DNA from: Phytobacter palmae
GTDB lineage: Bacteria; Pseudomonadota; Gammaproteobacteria; Enterobacterales; Enterobacteriaceae
DNA length: 64,000 bases
Direction: 5' to 3'
NCBI GenBank assembly: GCA_900112785.1
Contig: FONB01000009.1
Span: 62,001 to 126,000, forward strand
In this document: positions 39,609-49,843 of the stretch, in pieces
How the letters are laid out: each line of letters opens with the position of its first letter
How positions within the stretch are numbered: position 1 is the stretch's first letter
The notes under the pieces: model-generated
Told to the model about the DNA's origin: nothing
Seen by the model: only the letters and a program-made list of their open reading frames with translations
The model's database searches: none
Translations under genes and position numbers: made by a program

Positions 39609-40898
39609 ATGACGCGCCGTGCTATCGGGGTGAGTGAAAGACCGCCGCTTTTACAGACAATCCCGCTTAGTTTGCAGCACTTGTTCGCTATGTTTGGCGC
39701 AACCGTGCTGGTGCCAATCCTGTTTCATATAAACCCGGCCACCGTACTGTTGTTTAACGGTATCGGAACGCTGCTTTATCTCTTCATCTGTAAGGGCAAA
39801 ATTCCGGCTTACCTGGGATCGAGCTTTGCGTTTATTTCGCCGGTACTGCTGCTTCTGCCGCTGGGCTACGAAGTGGCGCTGGGTGGTTTTATCATGTGCG
39901 GCGTGCTGTTCTGCATTGTTTCTTTCATTGTGAAGAAAGCAGGTACCGGCTGGCTGGACGTGATGTTCCCGCCTGCGGCAATGGGCGCAATCGTTGCCGT
40001 CATCGGTCTGGAGCTGGCCGGTGTTGCTGCCAATATGGCCGGTCTGCTGCCTGCGGAAGGCCAGTCTGCTGATTCCAGAACCGTACTTATCTCACTGGTA
40101 ACCCTGGGCGTTACCGTGTTTGGTTCCGTACTGTTCCGCGGTTTTATGGCGATAATCCCGATTCTTATCGGTGTGCTGGCTGGTTATGCGCTCTCATTTG
40201 CCATGGGTGTGGTTGATACCACGCCGATTGCCAATGCGCACTGGTTTGCGCTGCCAACCTTCTACACGCCGCGCTTCGAATGGTTTGCTATCTTCACTAT
40301 TCTGCCTGCGGCGCTGGTGGTGATTGCTGAGCACGTAGGCCATCTGGTCGTTACCGCAAACATCGTGAAACGCGATCTGATCCGTGATCCGGGTCTGCAC
40401 CGTTCCATGTTTGCCAATGGCTTCTCAACCATTATTTCCGGTTTCTTCGGCTCAACCCCGAACACCACTTACGGTGAGAACATTGGCGTTATGGCGATCA
40501 CCCGCGTATACAGTACCTGGGTTATCGGTGGCGCGGCCATCATCGCAATTCTGCTCTCCTGCGTGGGTAAGCTGGCGGCGGCAATTCAGATTATCCCGGT
40601 ACCCGTGATGGGTGGTGTTTCTCTGCTGCTGTACGGGGTAATTGGTGCATCGGGTATTCGCGTGCTGATCGAATCCAAAGTGGATTACAGCAAAGCGCAA
40701 AACCTGATCCTGACGTCCGTTATCCTGATCATCGGCGTCAGCGGCGCGAAAGTACATATCGGCGCGGCTGAACTCAAGGGTATGGCGCTGGCGACCATCG
40801 TCGGTGTTGCGCTGAGCCTGATCTTCAAACTGATCAGTGTTCTGCGTCCGGAAGAAGTGGTACTGGACGCCGAAGACAGCGAAGCAAATCAGCATTAA
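39609..40898 (+). CDS. uraA: Uracil:H+ symporter
   Basis: Inner-membrane uracil importer of the NAT/NCS2 family. The 429 residues equal E. coli UraA. About fourteen membrane segments, the AYLGSSFAFISP segment with TM3 half-helix, the NAT signature around GENIGVMAITRVYS and the conserved glutamate in IAEHVGHLV are present. The start ATG at 39609 follows AGAGGAAAACACT. It works with upp to trap imported uracil as UMP. An ERIC element fills its leader. Confidence 0.98.
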   Translation: MTRRAIGVSERPPLLQTIPLSLQHLFAMFGATVLVPILFHINPATVLLFNGIGTLLYLFICKGKIPAYLGSSFAFISPVLLLLPLGYEVALGGFIMCGVLFCIVSFIVKKAGTGWLDVMFPPAAMGAIVAVIGLELAGVAANMAGLLPAEGQSADSRTVLISLVTLGVTVFGSVLFRGFMAIIPILIGVLAGYALSFAMGVVDTTPIANAHWFALPTFYTPRFEWFAIFTILPAALVVIAEHVGHLVVTANIVKRDLIRDPGLHRSMFANGFSTIISGFFGSTPNTTYGENIGVMAITRVYSTWVIGGAAIIAILLSCVGKLAAAIQIIPVPVMGGVSLLLYGVIGASGIRVLIESKVDYSKAQNLILTSVILIIGVSGAKVHIGAAELKGMALATIVGVALSLIFKLISVLRPEEVVLDAEDSEANQH

Positions 40899-40911
40899 TC
40901 GTTGCTCTGCA

Positions 40912-40975
40912 AACCGGGCGTCACGCCCGGTTCAAACGCGGTAAAGTTTTATGATAAACTTACCGCGTTTTGTTA
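40912..40975 (+). terminator. Two tandem hairpins between uraA and hda
   Basis: AACCGGGCG (40912-40920) pairs perfectly with CGCCCGGTT (40924-40932). AAACGCGGTAAAGTTT (40934-40949) then pairs with AAACTTACCGCGTTT (40956-40970), one base bulged, followed by TGTT. Partial termination would let hda be read at a low level from the uraA transcript. Confidence 0.55.
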
Positions 40976-40994
40976 AAGCCCTGTTGAGGTACGT

Positions 40995-41696
40995 CTGAAC
41001 ACACCGGCGCAACTTTCCTTGCCACTCTATCTTCCTGACGATGAAACTTTTGCGAGTTTCTGGCCGGGCGATAACCCTTCTTTGCTGGCGGCGTTGCAAA
41101 ATGTCCTGCGCCAGGATCATAGCGGATACATCTATTTCTGGTCGCGTGAAGGGGCAGGACGTAGCCATCTGCTTCATGCTGCCTGTGCTGAGCTTTCACA
41201 GCGTGGTGATGCGGTCGGCTATGTGCCGCTCGATAAACGTACCTGGTTTGTGCCGGAAGTGCTTGAAGGGATGGAACATCTCTCGCTGGTCTGCATTGAT
41301 AACATAGAGTGTGTCGCAGGCGATGAACCCTGGGAGATGGCAATTTTCAATCTCTATAACCGTATCCTGGAATCAGGCAAAACGCGGCTACTGATCACTG
41401 GCGATCGTCCTCCGCGTCAGTTGAATCTGGGTTTGCCCGATCTGGCTTCGCGCCTCGACTGGGGGCAAATCTACAAGCTGCAACCGCTCTCGGACGAAGA
41501 TAAAGTACAGGCGCTACAGCTACGGGCGCGCCTGCGCGGGTTTGAGTTACCGGAAGATGTAGGCCGTTTTTTACTCAAGCGGCTGGATCGCGAAATGCGC
41601 ACGCTCTTTGATACGCTCGATCAGCTCGACCGCGCGTCAATTACCGCCCAGCGTAAGCTGACTATTCCCTTCGTAAAAGACATTCTGAAGCTGTAG
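40995..41696 (+). CDS. hda: DnaA regulatory inactivator Hda
   Basis: AAA+ protein that, bound to the DNA-loaded sliding clamp, promotes hydrolysis of DnaA-bound ATP and so prevents re-initiation of replication. The 233 residues equal E. coli when the CTG at 40995 is used as start (CTG AAC ACA CCG), with TTGAGG before it; no ATG or GTG is available in the needed place. The N-terminal clamp-binding motif QLSLPL, the P-loop GAGRSHLL, sensor and arginine-finger region (LASRLDWGQ) are visible. A CTG start is established for E. coli hda. Confidence 0.94.
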   Translation: MNTPAQLSLPLYLPDDETFASFWPGDNPSLLAALQNVLRQDHSGYIYFWSREGAGRSHLLHAACAELSQRGDAVGYVPLDKRTWFVPEVLEGMEHLSLVCIDNIECVAGDEPWEMAIFNLYNRILESGKTRLLITGDRPPRQLNLGLPDLASRLDWGQIYKLQPLSDEDKVQALQLRARLRGFELPEDVGRFLLKRLDREMRTLFDTLDQLDRASITAQRKLTIPFVKDILKL

Positions 41697-41724
41697 GCCC
41701 GGCAAGCATCCTACCTCCGGGCCT
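41695..41724. terminator. Bidirectional hairpin between hda and yfgD
   Basis: AGGCCCGG pairs with CCGGGCCT around a 14-base loop and overlaps the hda stop. It sits between convergent genes and resembles a REP unit. There is no T-run. Confidence 0.5.
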
Positions 41725-41730
41725 GTGGCG

Positions 41731-42090
41731 TTAGTAGACGATCTCAAGGACCTGCTCTGGCGGACGACCGATACGCGCCTTCCCGTTCGCCACAACGATC
41801 GGACGCTCCATCAGTTTGGGATTATCAAGCAGCGCCTGCAACAACGCCTCTTCTGAAAGATGGCTATCTCCCAGCCCAAGTGATTTATAGAGATCTTCTT
41901 TCTGGCGCATCAGTTCCCGCGCGCTGGTCATCCCCAGCATCTTCAACAGCGCTTTGAGCGTGTCGGCATCTGGTGGTGTCTCCAGATACAGGACAACCTG
42001 CGGATCAATGCCATTGGCTTTCAGCAGGCTGAGGGTGTCGCGGCTCTTGGAGCAGCGAGGATTATGGTAAATTTTCACCGCGTCTGTCAT
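41731..42090 (-). CDS. yfgD: ArsC-family oxidoreductase YfgD
   Basis: A small thioredoxin-fold protein of 119 residues like E. coli YfgD. The N-terminal KIYHNPRCSKSRDTL carries the catalytic Cys13 of glutaredoxin-dependent arsenate reductases, and GKARIGRPPEQVLEI at the end is the usual family finish. No other arsenic gene is nearby, so arsenate reduction is a family-based suggestion. It begins 12 bases downstream of the bepA stop and is probably co-transcribed with bepA. Confidence 0.92.
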   Translation of the reverse strand: MTDAVKIYHNPRCSKSRDTLSLLKANGIDPQVVLYLETPPDADTLKALLKMLGMTSARELMRQKEDLYKSLGLGDSHLSEEALLQALLDNPKLMERPIVVANGKARIGRPPEQVLEIVY

Positions 42091-42102
42091 CGGTTCTCCT
42101 TG

Positions 42103-43566
42103 TTACATCTTCTGATACGGGCGGAATGTTTTCTGCAACTGACGAAGCTGGTCGATACGCGCATCGTAACGGGCTTGCTGCAGACTGCCCAATTTGACCT
42201 GCGAACTGGCGCTTCCGAGTAATGTAATGGCCTGATCGAGCTTGCCCGTCAGCGCCAGCCCTTCGGCACGCGCCGCCAGCTCTTCATCGCGATGGCCTAA
42301 TGTGGCCTCCGTTTGTGCCAGCAGCTCCCAGCCATTGACATCATCCTTCCAGTTAAAGGTGTAACGGTTGAGTATCGCCTCTGCTGCTGCAGCCTGACCG
42401 CCGGTCAGATAGGCGTTTGCCAGGTTGAGCTGCAATACCGGGTTGGTTTTGATCTCTGCCGCATTTTTGAGACGGTTAATCGCTTCGGTGCTTTTGTTCT
42501 GCCCTAAATCAATGTCGGTTGCCAGATCGAGATACCAGGCATTTGTCGGATTGGCACTCAGCAGGGGTTGCAGGGTTTTAGCCGCATCGGCGAAGTTCTT
42601 CGCCTCCATAGCCTGTAGAGCGCGACCATATTGCGCGGCATGCTGTTCACGCACATTGCCTTTCGCCCAGGCATCTAACAGATCGCTGGTGAGCTGATTA
42701 CGCCCCGAGTTATACATACCCAACGCTCTGGCTTTGGCCAGGTAAAACTCTTCTGAGGATTGCACGACCACCGGGCGCATCTGATTGGCGCGGTTTCGGG
42801 CGTCGGCAAGACGGCTTTCCGGTAACGGGTGCGTCAGCAAAATTTCCGGTGGGCGTGAAGCGTAACGCGACTGATCAAGCAGCTTTTCCAGGAAGGTTGG
42901 CATTGCCTGCGGATCAAAGCCGGAGCGTTGCAAAACCTGAATCCCGATGCGGTCCGCTTCCTGTTCGTTCTGCTGTGTAAAGGTAATCATACCCTGCTGT
43001 GTACCGGCCAGCGTGCCGGTGAGCGCTGCCATCCCGGCCTGCGGGCTTGCCATGGCTAACAAAATGGAACCCAGTGCGCCAGCCCAGGTCAGGGGAGCGC
43101 TACGTTTCTGGTCTTCCATAGCCCGTGCCAGATGGCGTTGGGTCACGTGGGAAATTTCGTGCGCCATTACCGACGCCAGCTGACTTTCGTTATCCGCATA
43201 GCGAAACAGCGCCGAATGCAGTACTACGTTGCCGCCGAAGAAGGCAAAGGCGTTGATTTCGTCATTATTGACTAAGTAGAAATGAAACGGGGTCTTTACC
43301 GAATTTGCATGTGAGACCAGGCGCATGCCCAGTCCGTTGATGTACTGAACCAGTAAAGGGTCGTTGATCAGCGGCGCGCTGCCGCGCAACTGGCGAACAT
43401 AATAGTCGCCCATCTGCATTTCCTGGCCAATGGACAGGGTGCTTCCAGCGGAGGTTCCCATATCGGGCAGACTGTCTGCAGAATCCGCAAACGCGGGGAT
43501 CATCTGGCCGAGCGTCAGCGTGGCGATAAGGGTTGCGACCAGCGTTTTTTTCAACTGCCTGAACAT
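42103..43566 (-). CDS. bepA: Outer-membrane assembly metalloprotease/chaperone BepA
   Basis: Periplasmic M48 metalloprotease that helps LptD maturation and degrades stalled outer-membrane proteins. It has 487 residues, as in E. coli. A signal peptide (about residues 1-27, ending FADS), the zinc motif HEISH within [13 protein letters not shown], a glycine-rich loop after it, the ligand Glu in EQEADRIG, and a C-terminal TPR domain are evident. It joins bamB, bamC and yfgM as the envelope quality-control group of this window. Divergent from perM. Confidence 0.97.
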   Translation of the reverse strand: MFRQLKKTLVATLIATLTLGQMIPAFADSADSLPDMGTSAGSTLSIGQEMQMGDYYVRQLRGSAPLINDPLLVQYINGLGMRLVSHANSVKTPFHFYLVNNDEINAFAFFGGNVVLHSALFRYADNESQLASVMAHEISHVTQRHLARAMEDQKRSAPLTWAGALGSILLAMASPQAGMAALTGTLAGTQQGMITFTQQNEQEADRIGIQVLQRSGFDPQAMPTFLEKLLDQSRYASRPPEILLTHPLPESRLADARNRANQMRPVVVQSSEEFYLAKARALGMYNSGRNQLTSDLLDAWAKGNVREQHAAQYGRALQAMEAKNFADAAKTLQPLLSANPTNAWYLDLATDIDLGQNKSTEAINRLKNAAEIKTNPVLQLNLANAYLTGGQAAAAEAILNRYTFNWKDDVNGWELLAQTEATLGHRDEELAARAEGLALTGKLDQAITLLGSASSQVKLGSLQQARYDARIDQLRQLQKTFRPYQKM

Positions 43567-43788
43567 AACCTCAATCCTGTAATTTTTGGGGTAATCATTT
43601 GACCTGAGGCGCCGGGGTTCGTTCCGGCGAAATAAAACAGAGAGTTTATCCGCCCTGATGAGGGAATGACACTGTTTTACCCGCTCACCATGTTTCCTGT
43701 AAAGGCGACGAAAAGCGAAGTCTTTTTTGTGTCATTTCGATACAATTCCTGAACTCACACCGGTCAATCCGGCTCCTGGAAGGAACAT

Positions 43789-44859
43789 ATGCTTGAATTG
43801 TTGATGCAGTGGTATCGCCGTCGCTTTAGCGACCCGGAAGCGATCGCGCTGCTGGTCATTTTAGTGGCAGGTTTTGTCATTCTCTTCTTCTTTAGTGGTC
43901 TTCTCGCCCCGCTGCTGGTCGCCATCGTGCTGGCTTATCTTCTCGAATGGCCAACCGTTCGTCTGGAAAGAATCGGTTTCTCCCGCCGCTGGGCAGCAAC
44001 AATGGTACTGCTGCTGTTTGTCGGCATCCTGATGATTATGGCCTTTGTTGTGATGCCGGTTGCCTGGCAGCAGGGGATGAATCTGATTCGCGACATGCCA
44101 GGGATGCTCAATAAACTGTCCGATTATGCCGCCACGCTCCCCCGACGTTATCCGATGTTAATGGATGCGGGCATCATTGATGCCATGGCAGAAAACATGC
44201 GCGCCCGAATGCTGGGCCTGGGGGATTCGGTAGTGAAATACTCCCTTGCATCCCTTGTCGGATTGCTGACGCTGGCGGTCTATCTCGTTCTGGTACCTCT
44301 GATGGTCTTCTTCCTGGTAAAGGATAAAGAACAGATGCTCAATGCGGTGCGCCGCGTGTTGCCGCGTAACCGTGGGCTGGCGGGGCAGGTCTGGAAAGAG
44401 ATGAACCAGCAGATAACTAACTACATTCGCGGCAAAGTGCTGGAGATGGTTGTCGTCGGTGTGGCGACATGGTTAGGTTTTCTGCTCTTTGGTCTTAACT
44501 ATTCATTGCTGCTGGCGGTACTGGTGGGATTCTCGGTGCTGATCCCTTACATCGGCGCATTTGTGGTCACCATCCCGGTGATTGGCGTGGCACTGTTCCA
44601 GTTTGGCGCGGGCACCGAGTTCTGGAGCTGTTTTGCCGTCTACCTGATAATCCAGGGGCTGGATGGAAACCTGCTTGTGCCGCTGTTGTTCTCCGAAGCC
44701 GTTAACCTGCACCCGTTGGTCATTATCCTGTCGGTGATTATCTTTGGTGGCCTGTGGGGATTCTGGGGCGTATTCTTCGCCATCCCACTGGCGACGCTGG
44801 TGCAGGCAGTCATTCACGCATGGCCGGATACCGTGGTGGTTGATGACCATCACGTCTGA
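43789..44859 (+). CDS. perM: AI-2E family transporter PerM (YfgO)
   Basis: Inner-membrane protein of 356 residues (E. coli 353) with about eight membrane helices: two at the N-terminus, a soluble helical stretch (about 85-145), then the conserved C-terminal bundle with LLFGLNYSLLLAVLVGFSVLIPYIGA-type helix and the family motif GLDGNLLVPLLFSEAVNLHPLVIILSVI. A general permease role is presumed; its substrate is not known. The start ATG follows GGAAGGAAC. Divergent from bepA with 222 bases between. Confidence 0.93.
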   Translation: MLELLMQWYRRRFSDPEAIALLVILVAGFVILFFFSGLLAPLLVAIVLAYLLEWPTVRLERIGFSRRWAATMVLLLFVGILMIMAFVVMPVAWQQGMNLIRDMPGMLNKLSDYAATLPRRYPMLMDAGIIDAMAENMRARMLGLGDSVVKYSLASLVGLLTLAVYLVLVPLMVFFLVKDKEQMLNAVRRVLPRNRGLAGQVWKEMNQQITNYIRGKVLEMVVVGVATWLGFLLFGLNYSLLLAVLVGFSVLIPYIGAFVVTIPVIGVALFQFGAGTEFWSCFAVYLIIQGLDGNLLVPLLFSEAVNLHPLVIILSVIIFGGLWGFWGVFFAIPLATLVQAVIHAWPDTVVVDDHHV

Positions 44860-44870
44860 CCTGGTATCTT

Positions 44871-44937
44871 CCCCGCTGGCGCTATGCTTAGCGGGGCTCC
44901 CCCCGTAGCCCGGATAGACGCAGCGCCATCCGGGGCG
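44871..44937. repeat. Terminator-like hairpin and REP unit between perM and focB
   Basis: CCCCGCT (44871-44877) pairs with AGCGGGG (44890-44896), ending perM. GCCCGGAT (44908-44915) with ATCCGGGGC (44928-44936), spaced by AGACGCAGCGCC, has the REP/BIME form. Both fit the end-to-end space between convergent genes. Confidence 0.7.
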
Positions 44938-44940
44938 CGT

Positions 44941-45798
44941 TTAATGCGCGTTATTTTGATTACGTAAATAGATAATCCAGTAGGTAATCCCAACCAGCAG
45001 CCCGCCGCCAATAATATTACCGATAGTCACCGGAATCAGATTGGCAGTGATAAAATTGCTCACCGTTAATGCAGGAAAATTTTCCGGACTGGAATGAATA
45101 CTGGTCCAGAATCCTTCGGGTGCAAAATAACGAATAACAACAGAAAGCGGGATTAAAAACATATTCGCAATGCTGTGCTCGAAGCCGCTGGCGACAAACA
45201 TGCCGATCGGCAACAGCATCGCCATGATTTTATCGGTTAGCGTATGTCCGGAATAACTCATCCATACGGCCAGACACACCATTAAATTACATAATGTCCC
45301 CAGGCAGACGGCTTCAACGAATGTATGATGCATTTTATGGTCAGCGGTCTGTAATACATTTAATCCCCAAAGACCGTTGCCACTCATATATTGACCAGCA
45401 AACCAAATCAGGGCGACAAAAAAAAGCGCACCGACAAGGTTACCCAAATAGACGATTATCCAGTTGATAATTAACTGTCGCCAGCTTATTAACCCGCTGG
45501 CTTTTGCCATTACCGTCAATACTGTCGATGTGAACAAATCAGCGCCACAGACCACAACCAGAATGAGGCCCAGCGAGAAGCAGACGCCGCCCGCCAGTTT
45601 TGCCAGTGCGGTTGCCGGGGCAGGCCCGGTCGTAACGGTAATATAGAAAACGAACGCGATGGAAATAAATACACCAGCCGTGACCGCGAGAAAGAATGAC
45701 AACTCTTTCTTCTTGCTGACTTTATATAAACCTGCCTGTTCGGCGACCTTTGCCATTTCTGCGGGAAGGCGCAGATCAAAAGCATTGCTGGTATCCAT
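44941..45798 (-). CDS. focB: Formate channel FocB
   Basis: Inner-membrane pentameric formate/nitrite transporter of the FNT family, 285 residues (E. coli 282). Six membrane helices are visible; the AYKVSKK-type N-terminus, the omega-loop region SGEHTLTDKI-like stretch SGHTLTDKIMAM, and the pore histidine in SGFEHSIANMF are conserved. It would import formate to feed hydrogenase-4 or release it. In E. coli it is the last gene of the hyf cluster; here a strong sigma-54 promoter lies directly in front of it, separate from hyfR. Confidence 0.94.
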   Translation of the reverse strand: MDTSNAFDLRLPAEMAKVAEQAGLYKVSKKKELSFFLAVTAGVFISIAFVFYITVTTGPAPATALAKLAGGVCFSLGLILVVVCGADLFTSTVLTVMAKASGLISWRQLIINWIIVYLGNLVGALFFVALIWFAGQYMSGNGLWGLNVLQTADHKMHHTFVEAVCLGTLCNLMVCLAVWMSYSGHTLTDKIMAMLLPIGMFVASGFEHSIANMFLIPLSVVIRYFAPEGFWTSIHSSPENFPALTVSNFITANLIPVTIGNIIGGGLLVGITYWIIYLRNQNNAH

Positions 45799-45855
45799 GA
45801 GAATCTCCTGAGTCTATACATAAATGTGGGAGCTATATCGAGACCCGCATTTATA

Positions 45856-45871
45856 TGCATAGGGCGTACCA
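45856..45871 (-). promoter_or_regulatory. Sigma-54 promoter for focB
   Basis: On the minus strand TGGTACGCCCTATGCA matches the sigma-54 consensus TGGCACG-N4-TTGCA with two differences and exact -24/-12 spacing (GG at 45870-45869, GC at 45858-45857). The start point would be near 45845, leaving a 46-base leader before the focB ATG. Confidence 0.75.
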
Positions 45872-45886
45872 GCTATATTGCTGGTA
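45867..45886. promoter_or_regulatory. Perfect inverted repeat touching the focB -24 element
   Basis: TACCAGC-TATATT-GCTGGTA, a 7-bp perfect palindrome with 6-base spacer, overlaps the GG of the -24 box by its left arm. It could be an operator or the end stem of the hyfR transcript; no T-run follows on the minus strand. Confidence 0.5.
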
Positions 45887-45933
45887 TCGCCTGTAAAGCG
45901 TTAATTCGCTCACAATTAAAATCAGGAGTAAAA

Positions 45934-47883
45934 TTACAATACTTCCCGCACGCTAATACCCAGACGCTGCATACGTGATAATAGCGTGGTGCGTTTCATT
46001 CCTAATTTTGACGCTGCGCCGCGCGGCCCGGCGACAATACCGTTTGTTTCCCGCAATACCTGAATAATGCGCTGGCGTTCCTCTTCATCGTTTTCCGGCG
46101 GTTCGGTATGCATCATTTCCGCCACGCGGGGGAGGGGAAAAGGAAAAGGATCATGGGCCACGGGCTGTACCATGCTGCTGGGTTGCGCATTTAAATGCAG
46201 GCTCAGCGTATTATCGCGTGAGAGCAACACCGCACGTTCCAGGATATTTTCCAGTTCGCGCACATTGCCGGGCCACTCGTAGCGCATCAACTGACGCATT
46301 GCATCGGCAGGAATGGTGTCGATTTGACGGTTCAAACGGCGCGCCAGTTTTTGCGTGAAATACCTTACCAGCAGAGGGATATCCTCCGGGCGATCGCGCA
46401 GCGGCGGCAACACCAGCGGGAAGACATTCAGGCGATAGAACAGGTCGTTGCGAAACTCCCGGTCGATGACCATCTGTTTCAGGTCGCGGTTAGTCGCGGC
46501 AATGACCCGGACGTTAACGGGGATGGTGCGGGTGCCGCCAATGCGCTCGATCTCTCGCTCCTGGAGCACACGCAGTAATTTAGGTTGCAGTTCAATCGGC
46601 ATATCGCCGATTTCATCGAGGAACAGCGTCCCCCCATCCGCCATTTCAAAGCGTCCACGGTGAGTGTTGATCGCCCCGGTAAACGCCCCTTTATCGTGAC
46701 CAAACAGTTCGCTTTCCAGCAGGGTTGATGGAATAGCGGCACAGTTGATTTTCACCAGCGGTTTATCTTTACGCAGACTCATCTGGTGAATGGCGCGGGC
46801 GATAACCTCTTTCCCTGTACCGGTTTCGCCAAGGATCAGCACTGTACTGTCACTCAGGGCAACAATATTGACCTGCTGGAGCACATCACGCATGGCGTCG
46901 CTCTGGTAAATAATGTCGCCAAAGCTCTGACTGGAAAGAATTTGCTCGTTAAGTTTGTTGTTCTCGTTTTTAAGATTTTCTTTCAGATGCGTCACTTTGC
47001 GATAGGCATCGGCATTATCGACAGCAATGCCAATTCTGTCGGCAATCTGTCGAAGTAATCGACAGTTTTGCGCGTTAAAAATCGACAAATCCCGATGCGC
47101 CAGCACCAGCACACCGGTGGACTGATGGCTAAAGGCCAGCGGCAGAATAAAAACCGTCTCCAGACCTTGCGCATCGAGTTGTTGCAACAGGGGATCAGCT
47201 AGCCACTTTTGCGGCTCGTCTTTTTTTTGCAACAGGGTTGCATGATTTTCATTGAGCGCTGTATGCAGCAACTGGCTCTCACTGCGTAACAGGTATTGCT
47301 GGCTTTCCGGCGGTTGTATCGTGAAATCCGTCGCGTTCCACATAAGCTGGCGCGAGCGCAGGGCATCACGAAGCACCATTGCGACCGTATCCACGCCAAA
47401 GAAGCGGTGAATTTCACGCGATACATCCGCTACCAGTTCGTCGATATCCAGATGCGACAGCACTGAGTTGGTGATATCGACCAGCACCCGGTCATGGTCA
47501 AGTTCCTGGCGCAACAGTGAAACGGATTGTTCCAGCTTGTCGCGTTCGATATCGCCCTCTAAACCTTGCGCCGCGAGGCGTGCCAGCCAGGCAAACATGG
47601 TGCTGTCTTTTTCGCAAAATTTACCGCCATCGGTGCGCACAAAGCGCAACTCGGCCATGGTTTCCCCGGCAAGTAAAATCACCTGTTTTGAGCTGTCGCT
47701 GATTGAACCGGCATATTCACTGGTGCAGAACTCAACGCTTCCGTCATCAAAACAGCGGTAGAATCGCGAATTACTCAGGCGAAGTTCGACAAACTGAATG
47801 GGGCTGAACGGAGGGGGTAGAGGAATGAACGCCCGCAGGACGGACGCCTTATCTTTCTGTTCCAGCAAATGCTGTAAAATCAT
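45934..47883 (-). CDS. hyfR: Sigma-54-dependent activator HyfR
   Basis: Formate-responsive activator related to FhlA that switches on the hyf operon with sigma-54. It has 649 residues (E. coli 670, the N-terminus being shorter here). A GAF domain region (about 120-300), an AAA+ domain with P-loop [15 protein letters not shown], the sigma-54 contact GAFTGA, Walker [12 protein letters not shown] and the R-finger, then a Fis-type HTH at the end ([25 protein letters not shown]) are visible. A 225-base gap separates it from hyfJ, larger than any other gap in the cluster; it contains an FhlA-like imperfect palindrome TGTCATACGAATTGACG at 48071, so hyfR may also have its own promoter. Confidence 0.95.
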   Translation of the reverse strand: MILQHLLEQKDKASVLRAFIPLPPPFSPIQFVELRLSNSRFYRCFDDGSVEFCTSEYAGSISDSSKQVILLAGETMAELRFVRTDGGKFCEKDSTMFAWLARLAAQGLEGDIERDKLEQSVSLLRQELDHDRVLVDITNSVLSHLDIDELVADVSREIHRFFGVDTVAMVLRDALRSRQLMWNATDFTIQPPESQQYLLRSESQLLHTALNENHATLLQKKDEPQKWLADPLLQQLDAQGLETVFILPLAFSHQSTGVLVLAHRDLSIFNAQNCRLLRQIADRIGIAVDNADAYRKVTHLKENLKNENNKLNEQILSSQSFGDIIYQSDAMRDVLQQVNIVALSDSTVLILGETGTGKEVIARAIHQMSLRKDKPLVKINCAAIPSTLLESELFGHDKGAFTGAINTHRGRFEMADGGTLFLDEIGDMPIELQPKLLRVLQEREIERIGGTRTIPVNVRVIAATNRDLKQMVIDREFRNDLFYRLNVFPLVLPPLRDRPEDIPLLVRYFTQKLARRLNRQIDTIPADAMRQLMRYEWPGNVRELENILERAVLLSRDNTLSLHLNAQPSSMVQPVAHDPFPFPLPRVAEMMHTEPPENDEEERQRIIQVLRETNGIVAGPRGAASKLGMKRTTLLSRMQRLGISVREVL

Positions 47884-48108
47884 GGATACTGCATCCTTCC
47901 AGAATCAATTGTGCAGAAAAGCAGACAGAAACAGCCATAAATCAACATAATGTGACTTCCTTATCCGTTTTTTCATATCAAGTGATTGTGCTTCGGTAAG
48001 AGAGCGGGCCACCCGGTATACTACTATATCCCCTTATTTTGTAGTGTTACCCGCTTCACGTATAGCTAATTGTCATACGAATTGACGTTTTATTGATATC
48101 ACTAATGG

Positions 48109-48519
48109 TTAATCCAGCCGCCGTACCATCAGATAGATCGCCGGCTCACCGGCAATATCCTTCAATTGTTGCAATATGAGCTGGCTCCAGCCGCGCCAGG
48201 GATCATCCGCTTCTTCCACCAGTTTAGCAAATGCCGGGGCCAGTTTATTGACGTGGCTGGCATCAATGATGATTTCGCCAAACGTCAACAGCCCCTGCAT
48301 TTTCTTGCGAGCGCCCTCTTCCAGTAGCGCAAGCCAGCGCTCGTACTCGGCAAGCGGACATTCCAGTACCACGTTGAGGCAGTCGATTACCCCCACATGG
48401 TGACCAATGGCCAGTGAGTAGTACATCACCTGGCGACTCTTTTCCTCGATATTGACGCTGTCATCAACAAATTTCTGCCGCAGCGTCCAGAACATCACTT
48501 TACTGCCCTTCTCAGACAT
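48109..48519 (-). CDS. hyfJ: Hydrogenase-4 assembly/processing protein HyfJ
   Basis: Small soluble protein of 136 residues, homologous to HycH of the hydrogenase-3 operon, thought to act in maturation of the hydrogenase large subunit rather than as a structural subunit. The start ATG at 48519 has GGAGGG before it and overlaps the hyfI end by eight bases. The sequence [13 protein letters not shown] and the C-terminal [13 protein letters not shown] fit. Last structural gene before hyfR. Confidence 0.93.
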   Translation of the reverse strand: MSEKGSKVMFWTLRQKFVDDSVNIEEKSRQVMYYSLAIGHHVGVIDCLNVVLECPLAEYERWLALLEEGARKKMQGLLTFGEIIIDASHVNKLAPAFAKLVEEADDPWRGWSQLILQQLKDIAGEPAIYLMVRRLD

Positions 48520-49288
48520 GCTTTCCCTCCATCTCGGCCCGCAGTTGCTGCACGATGGTGTCCAGACGCGGGTCGGCAGCCTGCTGCAGCCAGGCATTAA
48601 TTCGCGCTGCGCTTTCGCGCGGATCGCCTTCGGTCAATAGCGCGAAAAAGTGATCGGCAATTTCACGTCCCTGGCGATAGCCTGCCAGACGACGCGCCAG
48701 ACGTTCGATGTTGACGCGCATTGCCAGCGGTACGGCAGGCCAGCGGACGGTCGCCGTTTCATTTTCAGCCTGGTGGTGATCTTCTGCGTGCAGTTTCTGC
48801 TCCAGCAGGCCGAGCGCGACGGCGAAACCATGCACCGTTGCCGCCGGGGTCGGCGGGCAGCCTGGGATCCATACGTCAATGGGCACGATGGTATCGCTGC
48901 CGCCCCAGACGCTATACAGATCGTGAAAAATACCGCCGCCGACGCCACATGCGCCATAGGAAATCGCGATTTTGTGGTCAGGAGCGGAATGCCACGCACG
49001 CAGCGCGGGCATACGCATGGCGCGGGTGACCGCGCCGGTAAACAACAAAATGTCGGCATGGCGCGGCGATGCAACGACTTTAATGCCGAAGCGTTCGGCA
49101 TCGAACAGCGGGGTAATCGCGGCGAAGATCTCAATTTCACAGCCGTTACACCCCCCGCAGTCCACGCGGTAAACATAGGCAGAACGTTGAATATCGCGAA
49201 GCAGCACTTGCTTGAGTTTTTGCGCTTGTTCATCCAGCGTTATGGGCTGACTGACATGCTGCTTTAACGTCAGGGAATGGGCGCTCAT
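48512..49288 (-). CDS. hyfI: Hydrogenase-4 small subunit HyfI
   Basis: Iron-sulfur subunit of the NuoB/HycG type that passes electrons from the [NiFe] site. It has 258 residues (E. coli 252). The proximal cluster ligands lie in CGGCNGCE, in [10 protein letters not shown] and in IPGCPPTP, the NuoB pattern. The start ATG overlaps hyfH by four bases (ATGA). Confidence 0.95.
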   Translation of the reverse strand: MSAHSLTLKQHVSQPITLDEQAQKLKQVLLRDIQRSAYVYRVDCGGCNGCEIEIFAAITPLFDAERFGIKVVASPRHADILLFTGAVTRAMRMPALRAWHSAPDHKIAISYGACGVGGGIFHDLYSVWGGSDTIVPIDVWIPGCPPTPAATVHGFAVALGLLEQKLHAEDHHQAENETATVRWPAVPLAMRVNIERLARRLAGYRQGREIADHFFALLTEGDPRESAARINAWLQQAADPRLDTIVQQLRAEMEGKHV

Positions 49289-49833
49289 GCTTGCTCCTCA
49301 ATATAATAATGAACGTTGGTGCTGCCACGATGCTCCAGTGCTGCCCGACGTTTGCATGCCGGGCAGACATTCGCCTGGGCGCGCAGTGTTTCCACCTGTG
49401 CCGGGTTCGATTGATGAAGCGCCAGCAATTCAGCCGCCAGGGCGACAGATTTTTCCGGCGCAAACGGTGCATGGCACTCACTGCAGTGCTGTAACCGAAA
49501 GGTCGCGCGCACATAGAGATCTTCTTTGCGGGTCACCGCCAGCTCAAACTCTTCTGACAGGCGAATGGCGTGCGTTGGGCACACCTCTTCGCAGCGGCCG
49601 CAATAGATACAGCGGCCGATAAACAGTTGCCAGACGCGGGCGTTGTCATCTGGATGGGTTTCCATCGTCAGCGCGTTGGCCGGGCAGGCGGTGGTACAAG
49701 CGCCGCAGGCGATACACTGCTCGGGATTGAGTTCGGGTTTCCCACGAAATCCAGGGCAGACATCCAGCGGCGCAAACGGATATTTCACCGTGACTTCGCC
49801 CGCTCTGATAATGGTTTTCCACAATTTAAGCAT
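49285..49833 (-). CDS. hyfH: Hydrogenase-4 ferredoxin subunit HyfH
   Basis: NuoI/HycF-like protein of 182 residues carrying two [4Fe-4S] clusters. Ligand sets [12 protein letters not shown] and [12 protein letters not shown] are intact. Two more CxxC pairs (CSEC, CPAC) form a C-terminal zinc-ribbon-like extension typical of HycF/HyfH. It connects the small subunit to the membrane arm of the complex. Confidence 0.95.
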   Translation of the reverse strand: MLKLWKTIIRAGEVTVKYPFAPLDVCPGFRGKPELNPEQCIACGACTTACPANALTMETHPDDNARVWQLFIGRCIYCGRCEEVCPTHAIRLSEEFELAVTRKEDLYVRATFRLQHCSECHAPFAPEKSVALAAELLALHQSNPAQVETLRAQANVCPACKRRAALEHRGSTNVHYYIEEQA

Positions 49834-49843
49834 CGTATCTTCC

